A stretch of 64,000 nt of DNA, from positions 32,747 to 96,746 of the forward strand of contig NZ_JNWK01000026.1 of the NCBI RefSeq assembly GCF_000716445.1, given 5' to 3'. This DNA comes from Streptomyces wedmorensis (lineage in GTDB: Bacteria > Actinomycetota > Actinomycetes > Streptomycetales > Streptomycetaceae). Positions 1 to 6,995 of this stretch are shown here, piece by piece (within the stretch, counting starts at the first letter, position 1; each line of letters opens with the position of its first letter). The position numbers and the translations under genes were made by a program. Below the pieces are notes generated by a model, which saw only the letters and a list, made by a program, of their open reading frames with translations, made no database searches and was not told the DNA's origin.

Positions 1-327
1 ATCGTCAGCGACGGCGGGAACAGCATGCTCTCGGTCATGCGTGACGTGTACGCGCTCCCCGCGTCCGGGCTCGAGTTCTTCGTGCACCACGCCTCGGCCG
101 ACCACGACGCCGACGCGGTCAGCGAGCTGGAGGACGAACACGCGGACGCGGCACGTGAGTTGCTGCGCCGCTACTGCACGACGCCGGAGCTGCAGGAGGG
201 GGCCCGCACGGCACTCGCCCGCGCCCTCGAACTGCGCCACCGGCACTTCGACATGATCCTCGCCGCGGGCTACGACCCGTCGGAGCCGGTCTTCAGGTAC
301 CAGGGCAGTGATGACGACAACGCCTGA
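1..327 (+). CDS. C-terminal part of a haem-oxygenase-fold (TenA/PqqC/HDO-like) protein, 5' end outside the window
   Basis: The frame is open to the left edge, so the gene is 5'-truncated by the window. About 108 residues are visible, mostly helical. A segment EFFVHHASADHDADAV resembles the metal-site helix of iron-containing redox enzymes (H-x3-D-x2-H). Here the last position of that spacing is Ala, so metal ligands cannot be assigned with confidence. Related family members catalyse oxidative fragmentation or N-oxygenation of amino acids or act as PqqC/TenA-like enzymes. The next gene starts inside the 3' end of this one, so both are translated as one operon. The fold call comes from pattern only; the missing N-terminal half carries the other ligands. 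Confidence 0.5.
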   Translation: MVSDGGNSMLSVMRDVYALPASGLEFFVHHASADHDADAVSELEDEHADAARELLRRYCTTPELQEGARTALARALELRHRHFDMILAAGYDPSEPVFRYQGSDDDNA

Positions 328-1252
328 CCCCCGGGGCGGCGCCGGACCGGCGGACACGGTGTTCCACGCCGGCCGGATGGTCCCCGCCGACCAGGCGGCC
401 CTGCGGGTCGACAGCATGGCACTGCGGTACGGGCTCTCGGTCTTCGAGGGCGTACGGCTCTACCGGCGCACCGACGGCGGGCTGCGGCCCTGGCTGCTGG
501 CGCAGCACGTGGAGCGCCTGCGGTCGTCGATGGACGCCATGCGGCTCCCGGACCCCGGTGTCGACCGGATCGCGGACATCGTCGGCGAGCTGACCGAGCG
601 CAACGGCCTGACCGACGACGCCTACTGCCGGATCAGCGTCAGCGCGGACGGTCCGGGTCTGATCGACGCGCCGGTCCGCTCGGCGCTCACCGTCACGGTG
701 CGGCCCATGGGCCGCAAGCGCTGGCTGGCGGGGGCCGAGGGCATGCGGCTGCACGTGAGCCGCTGGCAGCGGCCGTCGGCCGCGGTGCTGCCGACGCACG
801 CCAAGAGCATCTCGCAGTACGCCGGTTCCCGCGTCGCCCTGATGGAGGCGAAGGCCGCCGGATACGACGGGTGCCTGCTGACGACGCCCGAGGGCCATGT
901 GGCCGAGGCGCCCACCGCGACCCTCTGCACGGTTCACGACGGCGTGCTCGCCACTCCCCCGCTGACGGACGGCGTCCTGCCGGGCGTCACGCGCGCCTGG
1001 GTCCTGGCCGTGTGCCGGACCCTCGGCATCCCGGCCGCGCCGTCGGTGATCGACGCGAAGCGGCTGGGCGACGCCGACGAGGTGTTCCTGTGCGGTACGG
1101 GCCTGGAGTTCGCGACCGTGCGCGCGGTCGACGCCGCCTCGCTTCCCGCGTGGCCGGCGTCCCCGGTCACGGGCCGGATCGTGGACCGGTACTTCGCCGA
1201 GGTACGGGGCGACGCCCCGGCCACCGATGTGTCGTGGAGCCCCGTTGATTGA
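311..1252 (+). CDS. Class IV PLP aminotransferase (branched-chain aminotransferase/aminodeoxychorismate lyase-like)
   Basis: 313 aa, the usual length for fold-type IV PLP enzymes. The N-terminal part shows the family pattern GRMVPADQAALRVDSMALRYG followed by GLSVFEGVRLY. The presumed Schiff-base Lys lies in HAKSISQYAGS and the PLP-phosphate/Glu region in EGHVAEAPTATLCTV. This corresponds to the K...E arrangement of IlvE/PabC-like enzymes. It probably transaminates an amino or keto acid building block for the cluster; the substrate cannot be read. ATG at 311 is preferred over GTG at 308 because AGGG lies 5 nt upstream. It overlaps the preceding gene by 17 bp and the next gene by 8 bp. Confidence 0.85.
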   Translation: MTTTPDPRGGAGPADTVFHAGRMVPADQAALRVDSMALRYGLSVFEGVRLYRRTDGGLRPWLLAQHVERLRSSMDAMRLPDPGVDRIADIVGELTERNGLTDDAYCRISVSADGPGLIDAPVRSALTVTVRPMGRKRWLAGAEGMRLHVSRWQRPSAAVLPTHAKSISQYAGSRVALMEAKAAGYDGCLLTTPEGHVAEAPTATLCTVHDGVLATPPLTDGVLPGVTRAWVLAVCRTLGIPAAPSVIDAKRLGDADEVFLCGTGLEFATVRAVDAASLPAWPASPVTGRIVDRYFAEVRGDAPATDVSWSPVD

Positions 1253-2576
1253 CTGGATCAGGACCGGGGTGACCACCGCCGAACTCGCGCGGTATCCGCA
1301 CCGGTCGCTGGCGCTGACCTCCGAACGCGCCGAGGCGGGACCGCCGTTGCGCAACCGGGCCTTCCCCCTGTCGCCGAGCTCGCTGTTCGTCGAGGCCTCG
1401 CGGGTCGCGGACCACGTGTCCCGGGTCGAGGCCTACGTGGCGCTCCTCGACAAGGTGCTCGCGCTGTACCGCGCGGACGCGGAGGTCCGGGCGTTCTTCG
1501 GGCTCTCCGCCGCGGCGGAGCGGCTGATCCTCGCGTGCGACGCGGCGCTGGACCGGGTGGGCGTCGCGCGGATCGACGGTTACGTGGACGCGGCGACCGG
1601 GCGGGTGCGGTTCCTGGAGAACAACGCGGACGCGCCGGCGGGTGCCGTGTTCACCCCGCGGATCAACGCGGTCGTGGCCGACGTGCACCGGCAGTTGGGC
1701 CTTGACGGCGGCGACCCCGGCGCGTTCGCCTTCCGGGACGACAACGCCTTCGCCGCGCATCTGCTCGCTTACGCGGAGCGGCTCGGAGCGCCCGCCGAGG
1801 GCCTCCGGGTGGCCGTGCTCCAGCCCCGGGACGCCGCGGGCGTCGAACCCGTCGAGCTGGTGGCGCAGTTGAACGCCCACGGCGCCACGGCGTTCCTGGC
1901 GGACCCCCGCGACATCGAGCTCGTCGACGGTGCCGTGCGGTTCGCCGGACGCCCGGCCGACCTGTGCTGGAACAAGGTGAACACCGTGCTGTGGCGCGGG
2001 CTCGTGGAGGACTCCGCGGACCTGGTCGGCCGGTGGTGCCGGGCCCTCGCCCACGAGGGGTTCCTGCACGTCAACTCCATGGGTGCGCGCTATGTGGCGG
2101 AGAGCAAGCTGGCGCTCGCCCTGGTGCAGGACCCGCGGTTCGCGGACCGCTTCGACGCTGCGGAGCGCTCGCTCACGGCGGAGGTACTACCCTGGTCACG
2201 CGCCCTGCGCGGGGGCTCCGACCTGCCGTCCGAGGCGGAGATCCGGGCCCGGGCCATGGACTTCGTCCTCAAGGAGCCGTACGACATCCGCGGCGACGGG
2301 GTCCTCGTGGGCCGCGCGACCCGCGGCGACGTCTGGGGCGACGCGGTCGCCGACGGGGCCGCGCGCGGCCGGCTGCTCCAGGAGTACGTGGCACCCCTCA
2401 GCTGCCCGGTGCTGTGCGAGGACGGCAGGACCGTGCCGATGGCGGTGAGCCTGGACTCGTTCGTCTGGGGCGGGCGTTTCGTCGGATTCGGGGCGAAGGC
2501 GTCGACGGGTGACCGGGTGAACGTCTTCCAGGGCGGCCGCAAGCTGTCCGTGCGGGTCTCGGGGAGCGCGCAGTGA
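1245..2576 (+). CDS. Circularly permuted ATP-grasp ligase (glutathionylspermidine-synthase-like)
   Basis: About 443 aa. The segment VRFLENNADAPAGAVFTPRIN matches the E-x-N-A-D-x-P signature of glutathionylspermidine-synthase-like, permuted ATP-grasp proteins. VLKEPYDIRGDGVLVGR is the likely ATP-binding Lys/loop, and LLQEYVAP and SLDSFVWGGRFVGFGAKAS complete the C-terminal ATP-grasp part. Such enzymes join a carboxylate to an amine through an acyl-phosphate. TTG at 1245 has GGAG 5 nt upstream and overlaps the previous stop; an ATG at 1227 in the same frame is the alternative. Its stop overlaps a small coupled ORF starting at 2573. With the epimerase downstream, a plausible role is making a dipeptide or amide building block (inference). 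Confidence 0.7.
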   Translation: MIDWIRTGVTTAELARYPHRSLALTSERAEAGPPLRNRAFPLSPSSLFVEASRVADHVSRVEAYVALLDKVLALYRADAEVRAFFGLSAAAERLILACDAALDRVGVARIDGYVDAATGRVRFLENNADAPAGAVFTPRINAVVADVHRQLGLDGGDPGAFAFRDDNAFAAHLLAYAERLGAPAEGLRVAVLQPRDAAGVEPVELVAQLNAHGATAFLADPRDIELVDGAVRFAGRPADLCWNKVNTVLWRGLVEDSADLVGRWCRALAHEGFLHVNSMGARYVAESKLALALVQDPRFADRFDAAERSLTAEVLPWSRALRGGSDLPSEAEIRARAMDFVLKEPYDIRGDGVLVGRATRGDVWGDAVADGAARGRLLQEYVAPLSCPVLCEDGRTVPMAVSLDSFVWGGRFVGFGAKASTGDRVNVFQGGRKLSVRVSGSAQ

Positions 2577-2695
2577 ACGGGGCGTCCGCGGAGCCCGTCG
2601 CCGCCGACGGGTCCGGATCGGCCTCCGCCCGTCAGGACTTCGGACACCACGAGTCGTCCCGCCCCGTGGAGCGGCTCCGCGGCGGGACGGCGTAG
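2573..2695 (+). CDS. Candidate 40-aa small protein translationally coupled to the ATP-grasp gene
   Basis: GTG at 2573 overlaps the ATP-grasp stop as GTGA and has GGAG (2563-2566) 6 nt upstream. The 40 codons to TAG at 2693 have about 92 percent G/C in third position, with lower values in positions 1 and 2, as expected for coding DNA of this genome. The peptide begins MNGASAEPVAADG and ends RPVERLRGGTA. It is Gly/Ser/Ala-rich with no Cys and no membrane segment. A precursor or carrier peptide for the adjacent ATP-grasp ligase is possible, but nothing in the sequence proves this. It could also be unselected sequence after the gene. No Pfam-like domain is recognisable. Confidence 0.4.
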   Translation: MNGASAEPVAADGSGSASARQDFGHHESSRPVERLRGGTA

Positions 2696-2774
2696 CAGGG
2701 GCGCTCCCGGCGGGAGGCCTTCCCGGCCGCCCGGCTCTACGCGTCACCTCGAACTCGAACAGGAAAGGCAGTTC

Positions 2775-3872
2775 ATGCGCATCACCGACCTTGTCGTCCA
2801 CCACCGTCAGGTCCCCCTCCGGATGCCGTACTCCTCGGTCATCCGGGGAACCGTCGACGAGGCCCACGTCACCCTGGTCGAACTGGTCCTGGAGGACGGC
2901 AGCTCGGCGTGGGGCGAGGCCGTGTCCATGCCCGCCGTGACGGGTGAGACGCCGGGCAGCGTGGTGGCCGCGCTGAACGGCCCGCTGCGCGCGGCCGTCG
3001 TCGGCCGGCACACCGAGAACCTCGAGGAGACCTGCGACCGGGTCGAGCGGAGCATCCTCGGCAACGGCGGCGCCAAGGCCGGTGTGGACATCGCCCTGCA
3101 CGACGCCTTCGCCCGCGGCCTCGGGACCCCGCTCTACCGCGCGCTGGGCGGCGGCCACGGGACCATGGAGACCAGCATCACGGTGGGTCTCGGCACCCCG
3201 GACGAGATGGCCCTGCGCGCGACCGAGCTGGTCAAGGACGGCTTCACGGCGCTGAAGCTGAAGGTCGGTCACGCGATCGCGCACGACGTGCAGCGCGTCG
3301 AGGCCGTCCGTCAGGCCGTCGGGCCGGACATCCGGCTGCGCCTGGACGCCAACCAGGGCTGGACCGCGAAGGAGTCGGTGCACGCCGTGCGGCTCCTGGA
3401 GGACCGCGGCGCGGACATCGAGCTCATCGAACAGCCGGTCTCGGCGCGGGACCTGCGGGGCCTGCGCTTCGTCCGGGAGCGCGTCAGCACCCCCGTGGTG
3501 GCCGACGAGAGCGTGCTCACCCCGCAGGACGCCCTGGAGGTCGTGCGCCAGGAGGCCGCGGACGTCCTGAGCATCAAGGTGCAGAAGAGCGGCGGTGTGC
3601 GGGGCGTCCTGCGCATCATCGCGATCGCCGAGGCGGCCGGGCTGACCTGCATGATCGGCTGCTCACTGGAGACGGAGATCTCCATCACGGCGGCCGCGAG
3701 CGTGGTCGCCGCGCGCACCGCGGTGACCCACGTCGACCTCGACGCCCCGCTGTGGCTGGGCGCTTCGCCGGTGCGGGGCGGGGTCTCGTACCGCGGTCCG
3801 GTCCTGGAGCTGCCGGACGCTCCGGGTCTCGGTGTCGCCGGTGTGCTCCCGGTGCCGGAGCCGTCGGCCTGA
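2775..3872 (+). CDS. Dipeptide epimerase (L-Ala-D/L-Glu epimerase-like), enolase superfamily
   Basis: 365 aa, normal length. All catalytic positions of the muconate-lactonising subgroup are present: the KxK motif (K161/K163, KLKVG), metal ligands D191 (LDANQGW), E219 (IEQP) and D244 (DES), and the second catalytic Lys K268 (IKVQKSGG). The D321-x-D323 motif (HVDLDAPLWL), which in L-Ala-D/L-Glu epimerases binds the dipeptide alpha-amino group, is also there. It should epimerise the C-terminal residue of a dipeptide. Being next to an ATP-grasp ligase and inside an NRPS cluster, it is more likely biosynthetic than for murein recycling (inference). A GGAAAG ribosome site precedes ATG 2775. Confidence 0.88.
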   Translation: MRITDLVVHHRQVPLRMPYSSVIRGTVDEAHVTLVELVLEDGSSAWGEAVSMPAVTGETPGSVVAALNGPLRAAVVGRHTENLEETCDRVERSILGNGGAKAGVDIALHDAFARGLGTPLYRALGGGHGTMETSITVGLGTPDEMALRATELVKDGFTALKLKVGHAIAHDVQRVEAVRQAVGPDIRLRLDANQGWTAKESVHAVRLLEDRGADIELIEQPVSARDLRGLRFVRERVSTPVVADESVLTPQDALEVVRQEAADVLSIKVQKSGGVRGVLRIIAIAEAAGLTCMIGCSLETEISITAAASVVAARTAVTHVDLDAPLWLGASPVRGGVSYRGPVLELPDAPGLGVAGVLPVPEPSA

Positions 3873-3881
3873 GCGGGTGCC

Positions 3882-3913
3882 GGCAGTGGGCCGTACCTCG
3901 GCCCATTGCTGCC
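3882..3913 (+). terminator. Imperfect hairpin after the epimerase gene
   Basis: Core arms TGGGCCG (3887-3893) and CGGCCCA (3899-3905) have a 5-nt loop, and the stem extends outward as GGCAG/CTGCC with a bulge. It starts 9 bp after the epimerase stop. There is no T-tract, as is common for Streptomyces terminators. Confidence 0.4.
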
Positions 3914-3941
3914 ACGGCATATCTGCGCCAGGCTCGAACAC

Positions 3942-3970
3942 TTGCCCTGATTCCGCTGCTCCACAAGAAT
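3942..3970 (+). promoter_or_regulatory. Candidate promoter for the 67-aa peptide gene
   Basis: TTGCCC at 3942 and AAGAAT at 3965 are 17 nt apart, in a stretch richer in A/T than its surroundings and about 80 nt upstream of the peptide start. The -10 box is weak, so this is only a suggestion. Confidence 0.25.
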
Positions 3971-4047
3971 CTTGAGCACCTACGTAATTCGCAGCGCCCC
4001 ACGAAAGGCGTTGCCGTTTCCCGAACGTGAGAAGCGGAAGCACAAAC

Positions 4048-4251
4048 ATGGCACGCAATTCGCACCCCCGCAACACTTCCTACCAGCTTGCCCGGAAGCG
4101 ACCCTTCCTCCTGGTCACGAACCTCGCCGCGACCGCCATGCTGGCGCTGGTCCTGGTGTCGCAGGCCGCACCGGCCGCCGAGAACAGCCGAAACGTCGCG
4201 AGCGCCGCGACGGACGGGTCCCTCATTCTCGAGGACCTCATCTGGGGCTAG
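4048..4251 (+). CDS. 67-aa small protein with a signal peptide-like N-terminus and a short acidic/aromatic tail
   Basis: ATG 4048 has GGAAG 7 nt upstream; an in-frame GTG at 4027 would add 7 residues. The protein has a basic stretch (LARKRP, residues 14-19), a hydrophobic segment (about 20-42) and an AxA-like site (APAA, about 43-46). A short C-terminal part ends in SLILEDLIWG. It could be an exported peptide, a single-pass membrane peptide or a RiPP-like precursor with an unusual leader. It stands alone between the epimerase and the oxygenase gene 105 bp downstream, both on the same strand. I do not recognise the family. The LEDLIWG tail is the most distinctive part. Third positions are less GC-rich than in neighbours, but reading frame, ribosome site and protein architecture agree. 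Confidence 0.6.
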   Translation: MARNSHPRNTSYQLARKRPFLLVTNLAATAMLALVLVSQAAPAAENSRNVASAATDGSLILEDLIWG

Positions 4252-4356
4252 CACAAACGTCGGGGGGGGCGACGTCCGAAGCAGCACCGGGTATCACCTT
4301 CCGGCAACCGCACTCGAAGCCGACCGATCAATCAAAAGAACGGAAAGTTAAGAATC

Positions 4357-5112
4357 GTGAGCAAGTTGCCGGATAGCGTCCTGTCCTGCACCGACGTCAA
4401 CGGGGACCTCCTGTCGGACGGGGTGCTCCGCTACGCGTTCCACCAACTGCTTGGCAACAACGGGTACGTGCACGTGGTCAACGTGCCGAAGTCCTTCGAC
4501 CACGTCGCGTTCCTGAAAGAGCTCGGCGACTTCCAGCCGACGCCGACGGGAACCGTCGTCGGCGACCTGAAGCCCGAAGCCGACATGGACGACACGTACC
4601 ACGCGCAGAACCGGAAGTCGCTGCTTCCGCACAGCGAGGGGTACGAGTTCCGCGGCGTCCCGCCGCGTTACCTCGGCCTGTGGTGCGTCACGCCGGCCTC
4701 CGGCGAGGGCGGCGAGACGACCATGCTCGACGGGAACCAGATCCTCGACGAGTTCACCGAGGAGGAGCGGCAGCGCCTGTTCGACACGACGTACGAGTGG
4801 AAGTCGACCGACGGCCTCTCGCGGCGCGGTGTGGACGTCCGGGTCGAGCACCCGGTGCTGGAGAACCGCAAGGGCGGCCGCGTGTTCCGCTTCTCGTACA
4901 ACAACATGATCGTGCCGGAGGGTGACGAGCTCGCCGCGCGCCTGCGCGAGCGCGGCAAGGAGATCTACGACGAGAACCACATCGCGGTCAGCTACGAGCA
5001 GCGCGACCTGATCGTCTGGGACAACTGGCGCATGCTCCACTCCCGGAACGCGTTCGACGACCCCTCGCGGCACCTCAAGCGCGTCCAGATCGCCGCCCCG
5101 ATCGACGCCTGA
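4357..5112 (+). CDS. Fe(II)/2-oxoglutarate-dependent oxygenase (TauD/clavaminate-synthase-like)
   Basis: 251 aa. The iron-binding facial triad is visible as H92-x-E94 (PHSEGYEF) and distal H228 (WRMLHSRN), with Arg 238 or 242 positioned to bind 2-oxoglutarate. The HxE form of the motif, rather than HxD, is typical of clavaminate-synthase-like amino acid hydroxylases such as VioC and AsnO. That suggests hydroxylation or desaturation of an amino acid, free or carrier-bound (inference). The protein is shorter than VioC. GTG 4357 follows a GGAAAG ribosome site. It is the last gene of the rightward arm and converges on the LuxR gene, with a hairpin in between. Confidence 0.85.
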   Translation: MSKLPDSVLSCTDVNGDLLSDGVLRYAFHQLLGNNGYVHVVNVPKSFDHVAFLKELGDFQPTPTGTVVGDLKPEADMDDTYHAQNRKSLLPHSEGYEFRGVPPRYLGLWCVTPASGEGGETTMLDGNQILDEFTEEERQRLFDTTYEWKSTDGLSRRGVDVRVEHPVLENRKGGRVFRFSYNNMIVPEGDELAARLRERGKEIYDENHIAVSYEQRDLIVWDNWRMLHSRNAFDDPSRHLKRVQIAAPIDA

Positions 5113-5131
5113 CCCGACATCGCCGACCCCT

Positions 5132-5161
5132 CGGCCGCGAGGGACGAACCCATCGCGGCCG
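5132..5161. terminator. Hairpin between the convergent oxygenase and LuxR genes
   Basis: Arms CGGCCGCGA (5132-5140) and TCGCGGCCG (5153-5161) are perfect 9-bp complements with a 12-nt loop. It lies in the 60-bp gap between two converging genes and probably serves both. Confidence 0.55.
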
Positions 5162-5172
5162 GGGCCGGCGGA

Positions 5173-6000
5173 TCACTGGAGCCAGCCCATGCTCATCGCC
5201 TTGGCGCCGGCCTGGAACCGGGACTCGACACCCATCAGGTCCATGAGGCCGGCCAGCAGACGCCGGTAGGTGCGTATCGACACCCCGAGTTCGCGCGCCA
5301 CGGCCTCGTCCTTCATGCCGGACACCATGGCCCTGAGGATGACGCGCTGCTGCGGCGTCGGCTCGTCGACGACGGTCTCCGCGGTGTCCTCCAGCGGGGA
5401 CGCCATGAGCCAGCACAACTCGAAGACCTTCGTCAGCAACTGGACCACGCTGCCGCCCCGGAAGAGCATCAGCGCCATCTCGCCCTCGGCGGCCACGGCG
5501 GGCGCCATCGCCCAGTACCGGTCGACGATGATCAGCCGGAACGGGAGCGCGTTGGCGAGACGCACCGAGACGCCGTGGTCGACCAGCGACTGCAGGTGCA
5601 TCGCGCCCCGCGGCACGCGGCTCATCGGGGTGAGGTGGATGGTGCGCATGGACACGCCCTCGGGCAGGTTGTGATTGCGCTGCATCCCGTCGGCGAGTTC
5701 CGTCGACGGCAGCACGAGCCCCGGGTGCATGGAGATGATCTCCTCCTGCGCGAGGGAGGGGACCCGGTCGAGCAGTTCGGCGATCCGGTCCTGGCCCACG
5801 ATGAGCTCCGCGTCCACCGCGCTCCGCTCCGCCGGCCGGAGACGTACGAGCCCCGCGGTGGCCGCCTCGATCGCGGCCGAGACCTCCTCCGCCTCCCGGG
5901 CGATCCGGCTCAGCGAGGTGCGCGACGCGGAGAGCAGGCGTCTGAACTCCGCTTCCGGAAGCATCGACTGGTCAGGCCGATCGGAATTACCGGCAGGCAT
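5173..6000 (-). CDS. LuxR-type transcriptional regulator with an unknown N-terminal domain
   Basis: 275 aa. The C-terminal 65 residues form a LuxR-type helix-turn-helix (PQQRVILRAMVSGMKDEAVA, then RELGVSIRTYRRLLAGLMD). There is no receiver-domain Asp pocket and no P-loop. The N-terminal part has a coiled, charged helix followed by EEIISMHPG and a beta-rich region. This layout is found in many orphan LuxR proteins of streptomycetes, often in biosynthetic clusters. ATG 6000 is preferred because GAGG lies 6 nt upstream; a TTG at 6012 is possible. It is the only clear regulator in the cluster and probably controls it (inference). Two inverted repeats lie in its 458-bp upstream region. Confidence 0.85.
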   Translation of the reverse strand: MPAGNSDRPDQSMLPEAEFRRLLSASRTSLSRIAREAEEVSAAIEAATAGLVRLRPAERSAVDAELIVGQDRIAELLDRVPSLAQEEIISMHPGLVLPSTELADGMQRNHNLPEGVSMRTIHLTPMSRVPRGAMHLQSLVDHGVSVRLANALPFRLIIVDRYWAMAPAVAAEGEMALMLFRGGSVVQLLTKVFELCWLMASPLEDTAETVVDEPTPQQRVILRAMVSGMKDEAVARELGVSIRTYRRLLAGLMDLMGVESRFQAGAKAMSMGWLQ

Positions 6001-6133
6001 GCGCCACCTCAAGCAAATGAAATGGCGTCACGCGGGCGCCAGGAAGTCCGAGTATTACGTCCGCGAGTCTGACAAATCCCATGGCAGTGCAAAATTCCCC
6101 TAAAGTTGCATTGAACGCTAGGTCATAGGATCT

Positions 6134-6145
6134 AAGCGGTCGCTT
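6134..6145. promoter_or_regulatory. Palindrome AAGCG-GT-CGCTT upstream of the LuxR gene
   Basis: Perfect 5-bp arms around a 2-bp centre, 134 bp upstream of the LuxR start codon. The AAGCG/CGCTT form resembles operators of TetR-like regulators. The binding protein is unknown. Confidence 0.35.
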
Positions 6146-6316
6146 GGGCGGCCACCATGATCGCACAGAACCCTGTGCGTCAACCCGGCCTGAACCGCTG
6201 AACTCTCCACCACCCCCTCGGCTATCAGATGCGCGATTAGACCTTCAGACGTGCACGGCAGGGCTAAATGCCCTCGGCCCGGCCGAACCGCTCGCAAAGG
6301 GCCCCAACGGCACAAT

Positions 6317-6355
6317 GCCTTCGATTACCACCCTGCGCGAGTGATAATCGAAGGC
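6317..6355. repeat. 15-bp inverted repeat, 9-bp spacer
   Basis: Arms GCCTTCGATTACCAC (6317-6331) and GTGATAATCGAAGGC (6341-6355) match at 14 of 15 positions. The AT content is higher than usual for terminators here. It could terminate the CYTH transcript coming from the right, or be an operator about 320 bp upstream of the LuxR gene. Confidence 0.5.
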
Positions 6356-6458
6356 GAGAGGCGCACGATCATGAGGACGCCGGACGCGCACGCGGGGTTG
6401 CCGGGTGACGCTGTGTCACATGTCTCTCAGGGTAAGGGAATTCAAGTCACGGGGATGC

Positions 6459-6965
6459 TCACTGCCCTCGGGCGGACTTCGGGCGCCTCCCCCCGCCGCG
6501 CGCGGCCAGTTCACGGTTGCTCCACGCCGGGTCCCCCGTCAGCTCTTCGCCGAACCACTCCGGCGGCTCGAAGGCGCGGGCCGCGTCGACGCCGTCGAAC
6601 TCGACCTCCACGACCCGAAGGCCCGCCAACTCCCCCTCGTACACGTCGACCACGGCGGTCACGCCCCCGAGCGGTACGGACCAGCGGCGCTTGCTCAGCC
6701 GGTCCTGTCCGGCGAGCACCCAGAGCTGTTCGAAGACCTCGTCGGCGATCGGGAACTCCACCTCCCGGCGCACCAGCGGATCGCCGTCCTCGTCGGGGGC
6801 CTTCACGGTCATCAGCCGGGCGTCACCCTTGGCCCGCACCCGGATCTCGTTGCCGGACCCGAGCGGGCTGAGGTACGCCTGCCGGAGGTGGCTCGACGGG
6901 GATTCGGCCGGAACAAGCCATTCCGCAGCGACCAGAAATTTCCGTTCGATCTCGAAGTTCGTCAA
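6459..6965 (-). CDS. CYTH domain protein (adenylate cyclase class IV/triphosphatase fold)
   Basis: 168 aa beginning MTNFEIERKFLV, where EIERKF is the CYTH signature (ExExK variant). RQAYLSP, EIRVRAKGD, TVKAPD and VRREVEFPI supply the basic and acidic residues of the tunnel, and AVVDVYEGELAGLRVVEVEF is the C-terminal acidic strand pair. Such proteins hydrolyse inorganic triphosphate or thiamine triphosphate, or bind other triphosphates. It is short and probably housekeeping. It lies next to the hydrolase gene on the same strand with a 30-bp gap. A role in the cluster is not evident. Confidence 0.85.
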   Translation of the reverse strand: MTNFEIERKFLVAAEWLVPAESPSSHLRQAYLSPLGSGNEIRVRAKGDARLMTVKAPDEDGDPLVRREVEFPIADEVFEQLWVLAGQDRLSKRRWSVPLGGVTAVVDVYEGELAGLRVVEVEFDGVDAARAFEPPEWFGEELTGDPAWSNRELAARGGGRRPKSARGQ

Positions 6966-6995
6966 GTGTGACCCCGCTCTCGTGTACGAATACCG

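Larger units (their letters stand above)
6001..6458. other. 458-bp non-coding region upstream of the LuxR gene
   Basis: No gene with convincing codon usage was found. The stretch is less GC-rich than its neighbours and holds the promoter region of the leftward LuxR gene, the downstream region of the leftward CYTH gene, and the two inverted repeats listed separately. Confidence 0.6.

Noticed and set aside
293..1354. Long open frame on the minus strand opposite the aminotransferase
   Set aside because: It is Arg/Gly/Pro-rich without domain homology and mirrors the codon bias of the true gene; such shadows are common at this GC content.
6118..6315. 65-aa minus-strand frame in the LuxR upstream region
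   Set aside because: No ribosome site, no codon bias and no similarity to any known family.
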